Positions 28,072 through 37,300 of a DNA stretch of 64,000 bases are shown here, in pieces. Within the stretch, counting starts at the first letter, position 1. Each line of letters begins with the position of its first letter. The DNA is from CAZDVQ01 sp964508975. GTDB taxonomy: Bacteria > Bacteroidota > Bacteroidia > Chitinophagales > Saprospiraceae. The notes beneath the pieces were generated by a model, which was not told the origin of the DNA, did no database searches, and saw only the letters and a program-made list of their open reading frames with translations. The stretch covers positions 1 to 64,000 of the forward strand of contig CAZDVQ010000011.1 of the NCBI GenBank assembly GCA_964508975.1, read 5' to 3'. The position numbers and the translations under genes are program-made.

Positions 28072-28830
28072 ATGTCGTTTTTCCCAGAGCTCTTGAACGC
28101 TCGCACATCGGGCCGCAAATTGTTCGTGATGTTACTCGATCCCGACAGGATTCCCTTCAGGGACTTGGCTGCCTTCTTCAAAACACCTGGCATAGAGGCC
28201 GTTGATCTCGTGCTGATTGGTAGTAGTATATTGATAAATAAAGACTTAGATGCCTATATCGGCCGTGTAAAACAGCTATGCAGCTCGCCAGTTTGGTTAT
28301 TTCCTGGTAATACTTTACAGTTGAGCAACGAGGCCGATGGCCTGCTCTTGTTGTCTTTAATTTCGGGCAGAAACCCCGATTTGCTCATCGGCCGTCATGT
28401 AGAGTCGGCTCCATTTATCAAGCAAAGCGCATTGGAAGTTGTCTCAACCGGATATATGCTCATCGACGGTGGTAAGGCTACCTCGGCATCTTACATGAGT
28501 AATACCACGCCTATTCCTGCCGATAAACCTGATATTGCCATGTGTACTGCTATGGCCGGGGAACTTTTAGGCTTGAAATTGATTTATCTAGATGCTGGAA
28601 GCGGCGCACTACAAGCCGTACCCGCCGAAACCATCCGAATGGTGCGTCAATCGGTTACCATACCACTTTTTGTAGGTGGTGGTATCCGGACCCCTGAACA
28701 AGCTGCCTTGGCTTTACGCTCAGGCGCCGACGCGGTGGTGATAGGCAATGCACTAGAAAAGGACCCTGGCTTGCTGCGCGAGCTTGCAGCTGCGGTTCAC
28801 GCAACAAACATTAATACAGTTATATCTTGA
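28072..28830 (+). CDS. Geranylgeranylglyceryl phosphate synthase family
   Basis: 252 residues, (beta-alpha)8 barrel of the GGGPS/PcrB family: LFVMLLDPDR near the N-terminus, LVLIGSSI, VWLFPGNTLQLS, LISGRNPDLLIGRHVESAP, STGYMLIDGGKATS, LIYLDAGSGA, and the phosphate-binding LFVGGGIRTPEQA and DAVVIGNALE. The family joins a polyprenyl diphosphate to sn-glycerol-1-phosphate, giving archaeal-type ether lipid precursors. Group II bacterial members occur across Bacteroidota. The next gene starts inside its stop codon, so the two are cotranscribed. Confidence 0.92.
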   Translation: MSFFPELLNARTSGRKLFVMLLDPDRIPFRDLAAFFKTPGIEAVDLVLIGSSILINKDLDAYIGRVKQLCSSPVWLFPGNTLQLSNEADGLLLLSLISGRNPDLLIGRHVESAPFIKQSALEVVSTGYMLIDGGKATSASYMSNTTPIPADKPDIAMCTAMAGELLGLKLIYLDAGSGALQAVPAETIRMVRQSVTIPLFVGGGIRTPEQAALALRSGADAVVIGNALEKDPGLLRELAAAVHATNINTVIS

Positions 28831-29771
28831 AAGGAATTATAGTTAAATCTACTGGAAGTTGGTACAACGTGGCCGATGAGTCAGGCAAAATTATCCCTTG
28901 CCGTATCAAGGGAAAGTTTCGCCTGATTGATCAAAGGCTTACGAACCCTATTGCCGTGGGCGATGAAGTCCATTACGAGTTTGAAAAAGGTGACGAGACT
29001 GGTGTAATCCATAAAATTGAAACCCGCCGCAACTACGTTATCCGTAGTTCACCCCGCAAGAAACACACCTTGCACCTCTTGGCCTGCAACGTGGATCAAG
29101 TGTTTGTCATCACCACGGTGACGCAGCCTACCCTGAAACCGGGCTTTTTAGACCGTTACCTCCTAACCACCGAGGCACACGATATACCTACATTTCTGAT
29201 TTTCAACAAGTCGGATTTATATAGCCCCGACGATGTGGAAACCTTTGAAGTGATGCGCTACATTTATCAACCCCTAGGCTACCATTGTTTTATGGTCTCG
29301 GCCGAAACGGGTGAAGGCGTTGAAGAGATTAAAGCCTTGCTTCAAGGCAAAACCACGCTTATCAGCGGGCACTCAGGGGTGGGTAAGTCAACTTTAGCCA
29401 ATGCCTTAGAGGCCGGACTCGACCTACGCACGGGCGACCTTTCAGGCCATTCAGGCAAAGGCCAACATACCACTACTTTTGCAGAGTTGTTTGACCTGGG
29501 CAATGGCACCAAGATTATCGACACACCGGGTATCAAGGAGTTGGGCTTTATTAACCTTGAGCCACAAGATGTAGCCCATAACTTCAAAGAGTTGTTCGAG
29601 TACTCCAAAAATTGCAGATTCAACAACTGCATGCATATCAATGAGCCCAACTGCGCGGTGCTCAAGGCCGTGGAAGAACATAAAATTAGTTTTATCCGCT
29701 ACCAAAGCTATGTCTCTGTCATCGAAGAAGTACAGTCCCAAAACTATTGGGAACGCAAAACGGACTGGTAA
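28827..29771 (+). CDS. rsgA: Ribosome small-subunit-dependent GTPase RsgA
   Basis: 314 residues: N-terminal OB fold (GIIVKSTGSWYNVADESGKI), circularly permuted GTPase with G4 FLIFNKSDLY, G1 ISGHSGVGKSTLANAL, G2/G3 region GQHTTTFAELFDL, IIDTPGIKELGF, then the zinc motif C-x5-C-x-H-x5-C (CRFNNCMHINEPNC). RsgA matures the 30S subunit. Start codon is TTG: the TTG at 28827-28829 overlaps the previous TGA, consistent with translational coupling. Confidence 0.97.
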   Translation: MKGIIVKSTGSWYNVADESGKIIPCRIKGKFRLIDQRLTNPIAVGDEVHYEFEKGDETGVIHKIETRRNYVIRSSPRKKHTLHLLACNVDQVFVITTVTQPTLKPGFLDRYLLTTEAHDIPTFLIFNKSDLYSPDDVETFEVMRYIYQPLGYHCFMVSAETGEGVEEIKALLQGKTTLISGHSGVGKSTLANALEAGLDLRTGDLSGHSGKGQHTTTFAELFDLGNGTKIIDTPGIKELGFINLEPQDVAHNFKELFEYSKNCRFNNCMHINEPNCAVLKAVEEHKISFIRYQSYVSVIEEVQSQNYWERKTDW

Positions 29772-29790
29772 TCTTACGTATCTTTGGCCC

Positions 29791-30678
29791 ATGTTACAGA
29801 TTGCGCTACCCATTTTTGATGATTACGAACTGCTTGATAGCGGTAATTTTGAAAAACTAGAACGCTTTGGCGACCATATCCTGGCTCGTCCAGAGCCTCA
29901 GGCTATTTGGCAAAAATCACTCCCCGAGTCCAGTTGGAAACAATTGGCCCATGCTCATTTTAGCCGTGCGCAAACCGTGTCGAACCGCGAGGAGGCTGGC
30001 CAGTGGACCATCAAGCCCGACGTGGCCGAGCAGTGGTTCATGAACTACCAGTATAAAGGCATGAAGCTCAAGTTCAGGTTGGGCATGACCTCTTTTAAAC
30101 ACGTGGGTATCTTCCCCGAGCAAGCCAATAACTGGGCCTTTATATATGATACCCTCAACAGCTTGGGCCAGCCTGATGCCAAAGTACTCAATTTGTTTGC
30201 TTACACGGGCGGTGCATCACTTGCAGCCAAAGCGGCTGGTGCTGATATCATCCACGTGGATGCTGTGAAGCAAGTCATCAGTTGGTCAAAACAGAATATG
30301 GAGTTGAGTGGCCTCAAGGACATCCGTTGGGTGGTAGAAGACGCCATGAAATTTGTGAAAAAAGAGGTAAAACGCGAGCGTTTATACGAAGGCATCATCC
30401 TCGATCCGCCCGCATATGGGCGCGGGCCTGATGGCGAGAAATGGGTGCTCGAGAAAAACCTCGACGAGATGATGGCCGCATGTAGCCTACTCCTCAAGCC
30501 CAAAGGCGCTTTTCTGATATTAAATTTGTATTCAATGGGCTTGTCGGCCCTGGTCATTGAAACCTTGGTGCGGAAACATTTTCCAGATTTAGCAACATAT
30601 GAACTAGGCGAGCTGGCCGTGCAAGATAAACAAGGCTTTAAGTTGCCATTGGGTACATATCTGCGGTTCCAACGTTAA
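29791..30678 (+). CDS. Class I SAM-dependent (rRNA) methyltransferase
   Basis: 295 residues from ATG 29791; the frame is open into rsgA, but the catalytic domain starts later and this start gives a 19-bp gap. SAM-binding motif I is VLNLFAYTGGASLAAKAAGA, followed by IHVDAVKQVISWSKQN; motif IV ILDPPAYGRGPDGEKW is the DPPxY-type loop used by rlmI/RlmK-like enzymes. It ends with LPLGTYLRFQR. Probably methylates cytosine in rRNA, with substrate position inferred only from family. Its TAA overlaps the stop codon of the convergent gene downstream. Confidence 0.88.
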   Translation: MLQIALPIFDDYELLDSGNFEKLERFGDHILARPEPQAIWQKSLPESSWKQLAHAHFSRAQTVSNREEAGQWTIKPDVAEQWFMNYQYKGMKLKFRLGMTSFKHVGIFPEQANNWAFIYDTLNSLGQPDAKVLNLFAYTGGASLAAKAAGADIIHVDAVKQVISWSKQNMELSGLKDIRWVVEDAMKFVKKEVKRERLYEGIILDPPAYGRGPDGEKWVLEKNLDEMMAACSLLLKPKGAFLILNLYSMGLSALVIETLVRKHFPDLATYELGELAVQDKQGFKLPLGTYLRFQR

Positions 30679-31004
30679 TCGGCCCAGCCGTCGCCGGGTT
30701 GATCCTGGTATTTGCGGCGTGAGATTACCTTGCGTTCTTGGCGTTCTACAATGAGTTTGGCCAAAGATATATTGGCAGGCTCTGGATTACCCGGGGTAAG
30801 CACTGCCTGTACCTTGCGTTCATCTACGTCAATAAGGTACAAGGTGGTGAAAAGTTGCTCTAGTCGATGCTCAATCATGTCGGCCAATACGTCGGCCATG
30901 ACCTCAATTAAGGCTTCATGCGTATCAACCTGCTCGGGTATATTCAACTCGAACTCCTTGTTGATGAGCGCACGGGTTTCGACAATGATTGGAAGCTCTG
31001 TCAT
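30675..31004 (-). CDS. Conserved hypothetical protein, 109 aa
   Basis: Short alpha/beta protein beginning MTELPIIVETRALINKEFEL, with a charged middle (MADVLADMIEHRLEQL) and a C-terminal basic tail (VERQERKVISRRKYQDQ). I do not recognise the family. Start taken at 31004 because the upstream extension is Phe-rich and unlike a domain. Stop codons of this gene and the convergent methyltransferase overlap by 3 bp. Confidence 0.65.
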   Translation of the reverse strand: MTELPIIVETRALINKEFELNIPEQVDTHEALIEVMADVLADMIEHRLEQLFTTLYLIDVDERKVQAVLTPGNPEPANISLAKLIVERQERKVISRRKYQDQPGDGWAD

Positions 31005-31096
31005 AGTTTTAAGTTGTGTTCTTTGTCGAAAATCAAAAATCCAGCCAAAGAAAATGAACAATTATGACAAAAAGGCAGGCTACTTTTAAATATACC

Positions 31097-31168
31097 GACA
31101 ATTTGTCACTTAAATTTATAAGTAACTGACAATCAGTCAGCTAAAATGGCATTGGTACAAGGCTTGCA
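31097..31168 (+). promoter_or_regulatory. Candidate sigma-54 promoter and two palindromes before hsp20
   Basis: Reading toward hsp20: gacaatttgtc (31097-31107) and ctgacaatcagtcag (31126-31140) are palindromes 31 bp apart, followed by TTGGTACAAGGCTTGCA (31152-31168). The last fits the sigma-54 consensus TGGCACG-N4-TTGCW, with GG and GC 12 bp apart, two mismatches at the less critical positions. Start codon of hsp20 is 47 bp downstream. Confidence 0.5.
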
Positions 31169-31214
31169 ATAAGCTCAACGTTCACAAATTGTAAAAATTA
31201 AAATTACCAATACC

Positions 31215-31646
31215 ATGACTTACGTAACTTTCAAACCAAGTGTTAAACGTTCTGCCACTTTAGCCGATCAATTGTTTAACCGTACTTTTTCTGAGCTCTT
31301 TGGCCATGACCAGTTCCAAACAGCCCCCGCAGTTAATATTGTAGAAACCGCAAATGGTTTTGAACTATTGGTAGCTGCCCCGGGTTTAAGTAAGGAAGAC
31401 TTTGACCTGTCGCTCGAGAAAAAAGTGCTCACCATCAGTGCGCAAAAAGAGCAAGTTGAGCTACCCGAAGGTAGTACTTTACGCCGCAAGGAGTTCGACT
31501 ACAGCCAGTTCAAACGTTCGTTCACGCTTTCAGACGATATTGAAACGCAAGAAATCACCGCAGGCTACAACAATGGCGTACTTTCTGTGTTTCTTCCTAA
31601 GAAAGCTGAAGTAGCCAACGCACTGAAAAAGATTAGCATTGCTTAA
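31215..31646 (+). CDS. Hsp20 / alpha-crystallin small heat-shock protein
   Basis: 143 residues with the alpha-crystallin domain from about residue 35 to the end: VNIVETANGFELLVAAPGLS, KEDFDLSLEKKVLTISAQKE, then RRKEFDYSQFKRSFTLSD, and GVLSVFLPKK. ATP-independent chaperone that holds unfolded protein. Strong intrinsic terminator follows (31705-31740), so it is a single-gene unit. The upstream region carries a possible sigma-54 type promoter and two palindromes. Confidence 0.96.
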   Translation: MTYVTFKPSVKRSATLADQLFNRTFSELFGHDQFQTAPAVNIVETANGFELLVAAPGLSKEDFDLSLEKKVLTISAQKEQVELPEGSTLRRKEFDYSQFKRSFTLSDDIETQEITAGYNNGVLSVFLPKKAEVANALKKISIA

Positions 31647-31704
31647 TCATACAATTTCGCCGGCCCCGCTGGCGGATTAAGGTTTTTAGGGTTATTAAAT
31701 TTGT

Positions 31705-31740
31705 GCCCGAAGCCGTAATGGTTTCGGGCATTTTTTATTT
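31705..31740 (+). terminator. Intrinsic terminator after hsp20
   Basis: gcccgaagcc / ggtttcgggc (one G-T wobble) with a 5-base loop followed by attttttattt. 58 bp after the hsp20 stop. Confidence 0.85.
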
Positions 31741-31770
31741 ACCCGGGTAGCGCCCTGAAATTTATATTTT

Positions 31771-31876
31771 TTTGGGCGCGTCGGCGCGTTGCGCCGTCGG
31801 TCCCCTCCGGGGTTCGCGATGCTCCGTGCTTCGCACCGCGGCTTGCAGCCGCGCCCTCCGGGCACCTCGCGCGGCT
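31771..31876 (+). repeat. GC-rich mosaic repeat, copy H (family 3)
   Basis: tttgggcgcgtcggcgcgtt to cacctcgcgcgg. Same orientation as, and about 94% identical by eye to, copy L at 50363-50472. The stretch between terminator and repeat is empty, and the 150 bp after it, up to the OmpA gene, hold only AT-rich leader sequence. Confidence 0.7.
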
Positions 31877-32032
31877 ATACTTTCTGGTTTTCACCAAGTT
31901 TTAGTACCATGAAAGTACTATAAATGCAGGAGTTTTAAGCAAAGTAGCTGAAATTTATCTTCTTTCTTCAAATTATTAATATCTTGCAGCGCTGAAATCA
32001 ATTTAGCTGCAAAAGCGGGAAAATAAAGTATT

Positions 32033-33541
32033 ATGCTTACCCAGATTTACAAAAACATCTTATTCGTTGCCTTGCTTGGCAGCGCATCGGTTTCCATTGC
32101 CCAGAGTACTGAATACGCCTGGGGCATTGGTGCCCACCCGGGCATGTATAGCTTCTATGCTGTAGACCGTGGTTTTTTCAAAAGTAACGAGTACGAGCCA
32201 GGCATCGCCCTTTCCTTGTACCGATACCTTAACCGTTCATTCGACTTAGGTATCGACGTGGGCGCTGGCTATGTACGCCACCCTGAACTAGAGGCCGATT
32301 TCCTGAACGGCTTGCGCGATTTACACCGCGATGCCTTTTACAATGGTAACTTGGCCCTGCGTTATAAACTCGATAACGGTTATATCTTGCCGCAAGACTT
32401 TGTGGTTAGTCCTTTCTTGAAAGCAGGTATCGGCGGTAACTCGTACATGAACTTGAAAAACTGGAACCTGTTTGCCCCGGTTGGTGCTGGCTTGCAAATC
32501 CGTTTGCATAAATCAGCGGCCATCATTTTGCAAACAGCCTACAACTTTGGTATATCTTCACCCGATTATGTACAGCACAGCATTGGCTTAAACCTTAACC
32601 TGGGTAGCCGTATTCCGGGTTATGCTAAAGTTCCACCTGCACCCGACCGCGACTATGACGGTGTTCCTGACGACCGTGATGCCTGTCCTGATATCAACGG
32701 TGTAGCCTCAGCCGCTGGCTGCCCTGACGCCGATGGCGATGGCTTGGCCGATGCCGAAGATCGTTGTCCAGACGTGGCTGGTTATGCTAACTTGTTCGGC
32801 TGTATCGACTCCGACTACGACGGTGTGATTGACCCCGAGGACCCTTGCCCCAACCAATACGCAACCACCAGCACCGGTTGTCCTGAAGCCAAACCCGCCG
32901 ACCGCGACAATGATGGCATCTCAGACATGATGGACGAATGTCCAGACGAAGCTGGTTTCTTCACCGCTAAAGGCTGCCCTGATGCCGACGGTGATGGTGT
33001 AACCGACGCCCAAGATAAATGCCCTGATCAATACGGCGAAGCCCAATACCAAGGCTGCCACATCCCATACGAAGAAATTTTGGCTCGCCGCATGGGCAAG
33101 GCCCGTGGTAAACGCGCCAACGAAGGTGATGGCAAGAACGTAAGTTTTGAGGACATCGACCCATCATTACCTGACGAGGAATACTGCGAACGCGTATCGA
33201 TGAGTAACTTTGGCAACGCTTATTTCGAGTACAACAAGGCAAGGCCACAACAAACAGCTTATACCTCCTTGGCCAAAATGCTCGACGTGATGAAACGTTG
33301 TGTGAAATACAACTTTGAAGTGGAAGGCCACACCGATAGCGATGGCTCGGAAACATACAACCAGGCCTTGAGCCAAAATCGCGCCGATGCGGTACGCACT
33401 TACTTTGTAGAAAAAGGCATTGACCCACAGCGCATCAAATCGCGTGCTTTTGGCGAGAGCAAACCAGTGGCACCAAACACCACAAACGATGGCAAACAAC
33501 AAAACCGCCGTGTAGAATTCAAGATGAACCGCGGTTTCTAA
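32033..33541 (+). CDS. OmpA-family protein with TSP3 repeats
   Basis: 502 residues. Signal peptide (MLTQIYKNILFVALLGSASVSIA). Residues ~30-200 form a short outer-membrane barrel. Residues ~205-335 are thrombospondin-3 repeats with calcium-binding Asp motifs (DRDYDGVPDDRDACPD, DADGDGLADAEDRCPD, DSDYDGVIDPEDPCPN, DADGDGVTDAQDKCPD). Residues ~385-500 are the peptidoglycan-binding OmpA C-terminal domain (VEGHTDSDGSETYNQALSQN, RADAVRTYFVEKG, RRVEFKMN). It anchors the outer membrane to peptidoglycan. A perfect 44-bp palindromic terminator follows. Confidence 0.95.
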   Translation: MLTQIYKNILFVALLGSASVSIAQSTEYAWGIGAHPGMYSFYAVDRGFFKSNEYEPGIALSLYRYLNRSFDLGIDVGAGYVRHPELEADFLNGLRDLHRDAFYNGNLALRYKLDNGYILPQDFVVSPFLKAGIGGNSYMNLKNWNLFAPVGAGLQIRLHKSAAIILQTAYNFGISSPDYVQHSIGLNLNLGSRIPGYAKVPPAPDRDYDGVPDDRDACPDINGVASAAGCPDADGDGLADAEDRCPDVAGYANLFGCIDSDYDGVIDPEDPCPNQYATTSTGCPEAKPADRDNDGISDMMDECPDEAGFFTAKGCPDADGDGVTDAQDKCPDQYGEAQYQGCHIPYEEILARRMGKARGKRANEGDGKNVSFEDIDPSLPDEEYCERVSMSNFGNAYFEYNKARPQQTAYTSLAKMLDVMKRCVKYNFEVEGHTDSDGSETYNQALSQNRADAVRTYFVEKGIDPQRIKSRAFGESKPVAPNTTNDGKQQNRRVEFKMNRGF

Positions 33542-33556
33542 AATACTAATACGCAC

Positions 33557-33600
33557 AACAAAAAGCCCGCTAACCAGTACTGGTTAGCGGGCTTTTTGTT
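33557..33600. terminator. Perfect 44-bp palindromic bidirectional terminator
   Basis: The left arm (33557-33578, aacaaaaagcccgctaacca then gt) is the exact reverse complement of 33579-33600. A-rich and T-rich ends make it usable in both directions, for the OmpA gene on plus and the small secreted protein on minus. Confidence 0.93.
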
Positions 33601-33623
33601 GTAGGGTGGCATATGTCCAGCGA

Positions 33624-34043
33624 TTACCCTGGACCATATGTAATAATAGTGGTTAATATTCTGTATTTCGGTTTGGGCCAATCTGTATAGCGGTGTAAGC
33701 TTTCGGGATAGTTTGTAATTTGTGGTATTTCTATGCCTATAGGGCTTTCGCAAGATTGATATAGACTACAGCACGTATTGAGCAGATTAGATGAAACACA
33801 AGAATTTGGAAGTGTATTACGATGACTGCGGAATGCTGCATGTTCGTTTTCCCCTACATTCGCAGGAATGCCAGGAGTGCAAATGAGGGTAAAATCGACA
33901 ATCCAAACGGTATCGCACTTGATTGTATTCTGCATACATCTGACTGGACTAAATCTTGTGTAGGTGTCGGTACTATTAGCGCGTTGAGCACTGGCAAAGA
34001 CATTAAGCCCAAGGCAAAATAAGCTTATAAATATAGTTTTCAT
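33624..34043 (-). CDS. Small Cys-rich secreted protein, unknown
   Basis: 139 residues from ATG 34043 (an alternative ATG is at 34091). Signal peptide MKTIFISLFCLGLNVFASAQ, with seven cysteines in the mature part (RC, KC, IC, SC, TCC, SC), suggesting disulfides outside the cytoplasm. No family recognised. It is transcribed convergently with the OmpA gene, shares the palindromic terminator, and runs divergently from the TIR/NTPase gene across an AT-rich 331-bp gap. Whether it belongs with that gene is unknown. Confidence 0.55.
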   Translation of the reverse strand: MKTIFISLFCLGLNVFASAQRANSTDTYTRFSPVRCMQNTIKCDTVWIVDFTLICTPGIPANVGENEHAAFRSHRNTLPNSCVSSNLLNTCCSLYQSCESPIGIEIPQITNYPESLHRYTDWPKPKYRILTTIITYGPG

Positions 34044-34315
34044 AGTTGCAGTTGATATGCGTTTGAATAAGTTATTGAAACGATTGCTCAATTACAGATG
34101 CGTCATAATTAGCTTTTGGTGTATTGCTATTAGTATATTAAAATCAACTTTAAATAAATGCCCTTAACGAGTTATTGAAGTTTCTTTGTAAATTTTAAAA
34201 GTTGATTGCAGGGGAACTAGCATGAAAAAAAATATTTAAGCGAACTAGCAATCGCAATTTAAATGTGCAATCTATAACTAGGAATTAAATCATAGAATGT
34301 TACTAGATGATTTCT

Positions 34316-34323
34316 TATCTTTG
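34316..34323 (+). promoter_or_regulatory. Candidate -7 box before the TIR/PPR gene
   Basis: TATCTTTG (TAnnTTTG) 52 bp before the ATG. A matching -33 TTG is not apparent. The 331-bp gap 34044-34374 is otherwise AT-rich and shows no gene, repeat or hairpin of note. Confidence 0.45.
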
Positions 34324-34374
34324 TTCACGTACTTTAATAAGATAAATAATTAGGATACTCAAGATTTAGGAACT

Positions 34375-37300
34375 ATGGTTAAACTTAAAGGATTTATTTC
34401 TTATGCTCATGCTGATCATGCATATTTCGAACTGATTAAAGATGGCCTTCGGAAACATGGTAAACACTCGAAATTAATCGATTCTGAACTTTGGACGGAT
34501 GAAGAGATATTGGTTGGAACACTGTGGCATGAATCCATTCAAGAACAAATTAAAGGATGTGATTTTGCTGTTTTTTTAGTTAGTTCAAATTTTTTAGCTT
34601 CTGATTATATTGAAGCACATGAATTCAGCAGTTTTTTAAAGCGTCAAGACGACGAAGGGGTGTTGTTTTTTCCTCTATTAATAAATCCTTGTAATTTTTC
34701 ATACTGGGAACAACTTGCAGCCAGACAATTTTTTTTACCAAAAGGAAAAGATTATGGAATGCCCGAACTCCGAGATTGTTTAACCTTTGGAGATTTAGTT
34801 CAGTATAATTTAAGGACAGGTGATGTATTGCCAAACACAAATCGAGAACGATATTTGAAGGAGGTTGTCGAGAAAATAGAAGGAGCTCTTCTTCATTATA
34901 AAAATAAGAAGGAATCACAAAAAGCTCTCCTTGGTTTACATAACTTCCGTGTCAGACATGTATCGGATATTCAGCCTATACACTTACTAGAAACAAGATC
35001 AAAAACTAGTCAAGGCTTTAATCCTTATTATCTTAATCGCCCTTATCTTGATGACCGATTAAGCACTAACTTTGATACTAAACGCCATACGATAATTACA
35101 GGTAAACCGCTCTCTGGGAAAACAAGAGCAATATTGGAACTCTGCGAAAATTTTAAACATAGAAATATATTATTATTATTTCCTGAGATTAAAAAATTTG
35201 ACATTTCCATTATAAACATACCTAAATCAGACGCTGAACTAATAATTATTTTCGATGATTTTGAAAAATATCTTTACTTAGAGAATCTTGATGCAGCTCT
35301 TGAGAAGTTAATGATAAGGGATGATGTATGGGTAGTGGCGACATGCAGAAATGAATATCTCAGTGATGTAAGATTTGTTTTAGATGATGAATTTCATAAT
35401 TTCGATTGTGTAGAAATCCACCAACTTGACGTGGAAGAGGATAATGCCCTTCGCTTGAGCATACCTAATAGACCTAACTCTAAATCAGATGGAACTCCTG
35501 GGGCATATTTTTTACCTGTAAATGCTATGAGAAGACACTTCGAATCTCTAGCTGAAGAGAGTTTGGAAAGAGAAATATTTCATGCAGCTAAATCTCTTAA
35601 AGTTTGGGGCAATGTGGAATATGACGCAAGTTTTAAAAAGAATAAAATCCAAGAATATTGTATTAAAAGATTGAAAGAATTTTATTTAAGTACACGAACA
35701 ATTGCTCCTTTCGAATGGAAAAAATCATTCCAAAATTTAACAATAAAAGACTTAATTGTGGACATGGGCGATAGTATTGCAATAGAGGAAATTTATCTGG
35801 AAAAATTCGTCAACGAAAGTGTTGAAAATTTGTTAATTGAAGGAGTCCATTATTTTCCTTCTTATTCGAATTTTAATTATTTTTTTCTTAAATCAAATAA
35901 TCGAAATTTAGAAACTATATTTCGATTTATAGATTTATTGAAAAATGAAGATGTTCCACTTGATGAAAATATTTTTAAAACCATCCTTTCTAAAGCTCCC
36001 GATTGGCCTTATGCTGCCAAGGTTTTAACAAGAATGAAAGATGAAGGGTTTGTTCTAAATTCTAAAATATACAACATAATTTTAACACAAAAAAACAATT
36101 TAACTTCGGCTGAAAAGATATATAAAGAGATGGAGGAAGAAGGGATATCTCCTGATATCAATACGTATAATATCTTGCTCTCTAGGTCTTCAAATTGGGA
36201 TGACATTGAAGGTGTCTTAAATAGGATGAGGGAAGAGGATTTGGCCATTAGCGAAAAAACCTATTCTCTAATCCTCCGAGCATGCAATACGAAAGAGTGT
36301 CTAGATAAAGTTTTCGATAGAATGAAGCTAGAGGGTATTAAGTTTAGCCGTAAAACTTTTAAGAGTATATTAAGCAAGAGCAACAACTCCGATTATGTCG
36401 AAAGTGCACTTTTAAAAATGAAAGAAGCAGGACTTTTACCTTATAAAGGCTTGTATAAAATTTTATTAAAAAGAGCTCCTGATTGGAATTATGTAGAAAA
36501 AGTCTTACATAATATGCGAGGAGAAAATATAAAACTTGATTTAATCACTTATAAAATTTTATTGAAAAAAACTTCGAATTGGAATCAAATAGAGAATTTA
36601 ATTAACGAAATCAGGGAGAGTGGTAGTTCTATGGATGAAAAGTTGTACCGCATTATTGCAGGTAAAACTACCACGTGGCCCCATGTAGAACTAGTATTAG
36701 AAAATATGAAATTAGATCAAATTGATCCTGACAGATTTATCTATTACTCGATTATTACAAAATCTAATAATATAAATATTGTTGCCACTTTGTTGAGGGA
36801 AATGGATGCCAAGGGGATTAAAGTACAAGAAGAAATATTTTTACATTTATTGAATCAAGCTAAAAACTGGGAATTTGCAAAAGGGATTATCCAAGTTATG
36901 GATGAATTTGAATTATATCTGAAAGAAGTAGATTTTAATAATCTTATAAACAAAGCTTCAAGTTTAGATATTGCAGAACAATATTTCTCTCTGATGCAGG
37001 AGAAAGGAATAATACCTGGAGAAATAACCTATAACTCTTTGATAAATAAAGCGCTTTTATGGGCCGATATGGAAGGTTATTTGAATAAAATGAAAAGTAT
37101 TGGCTTGTATCCTAATGAGCCAACTTTTAATGCAATGATTCTTAAGGCTCCAGATTTAGACAAAGCTTTTTGGATAATTGGCGAAACTCAAAAACATGGC
37201 TATACTATTAGAATTCCAAATGTTCATCTAATTAAAGTTGCTGGTCTAGAACGTAATAGCCAGATTAATGAAGAATCTGAAAGGGAGTTTTTTGAAAAAT

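Noticed and set aside
35956..37203. TPR or Sel1 repeats
   Set aside because: TPR is 34 and Sel1 36-38 residues with W-L-G-Y-A-F-A-P or A-A-Y-W-Y patterns; here units are 32 with Y7, M27, G31 and a frequent P at unit position 2, closer to PPR.
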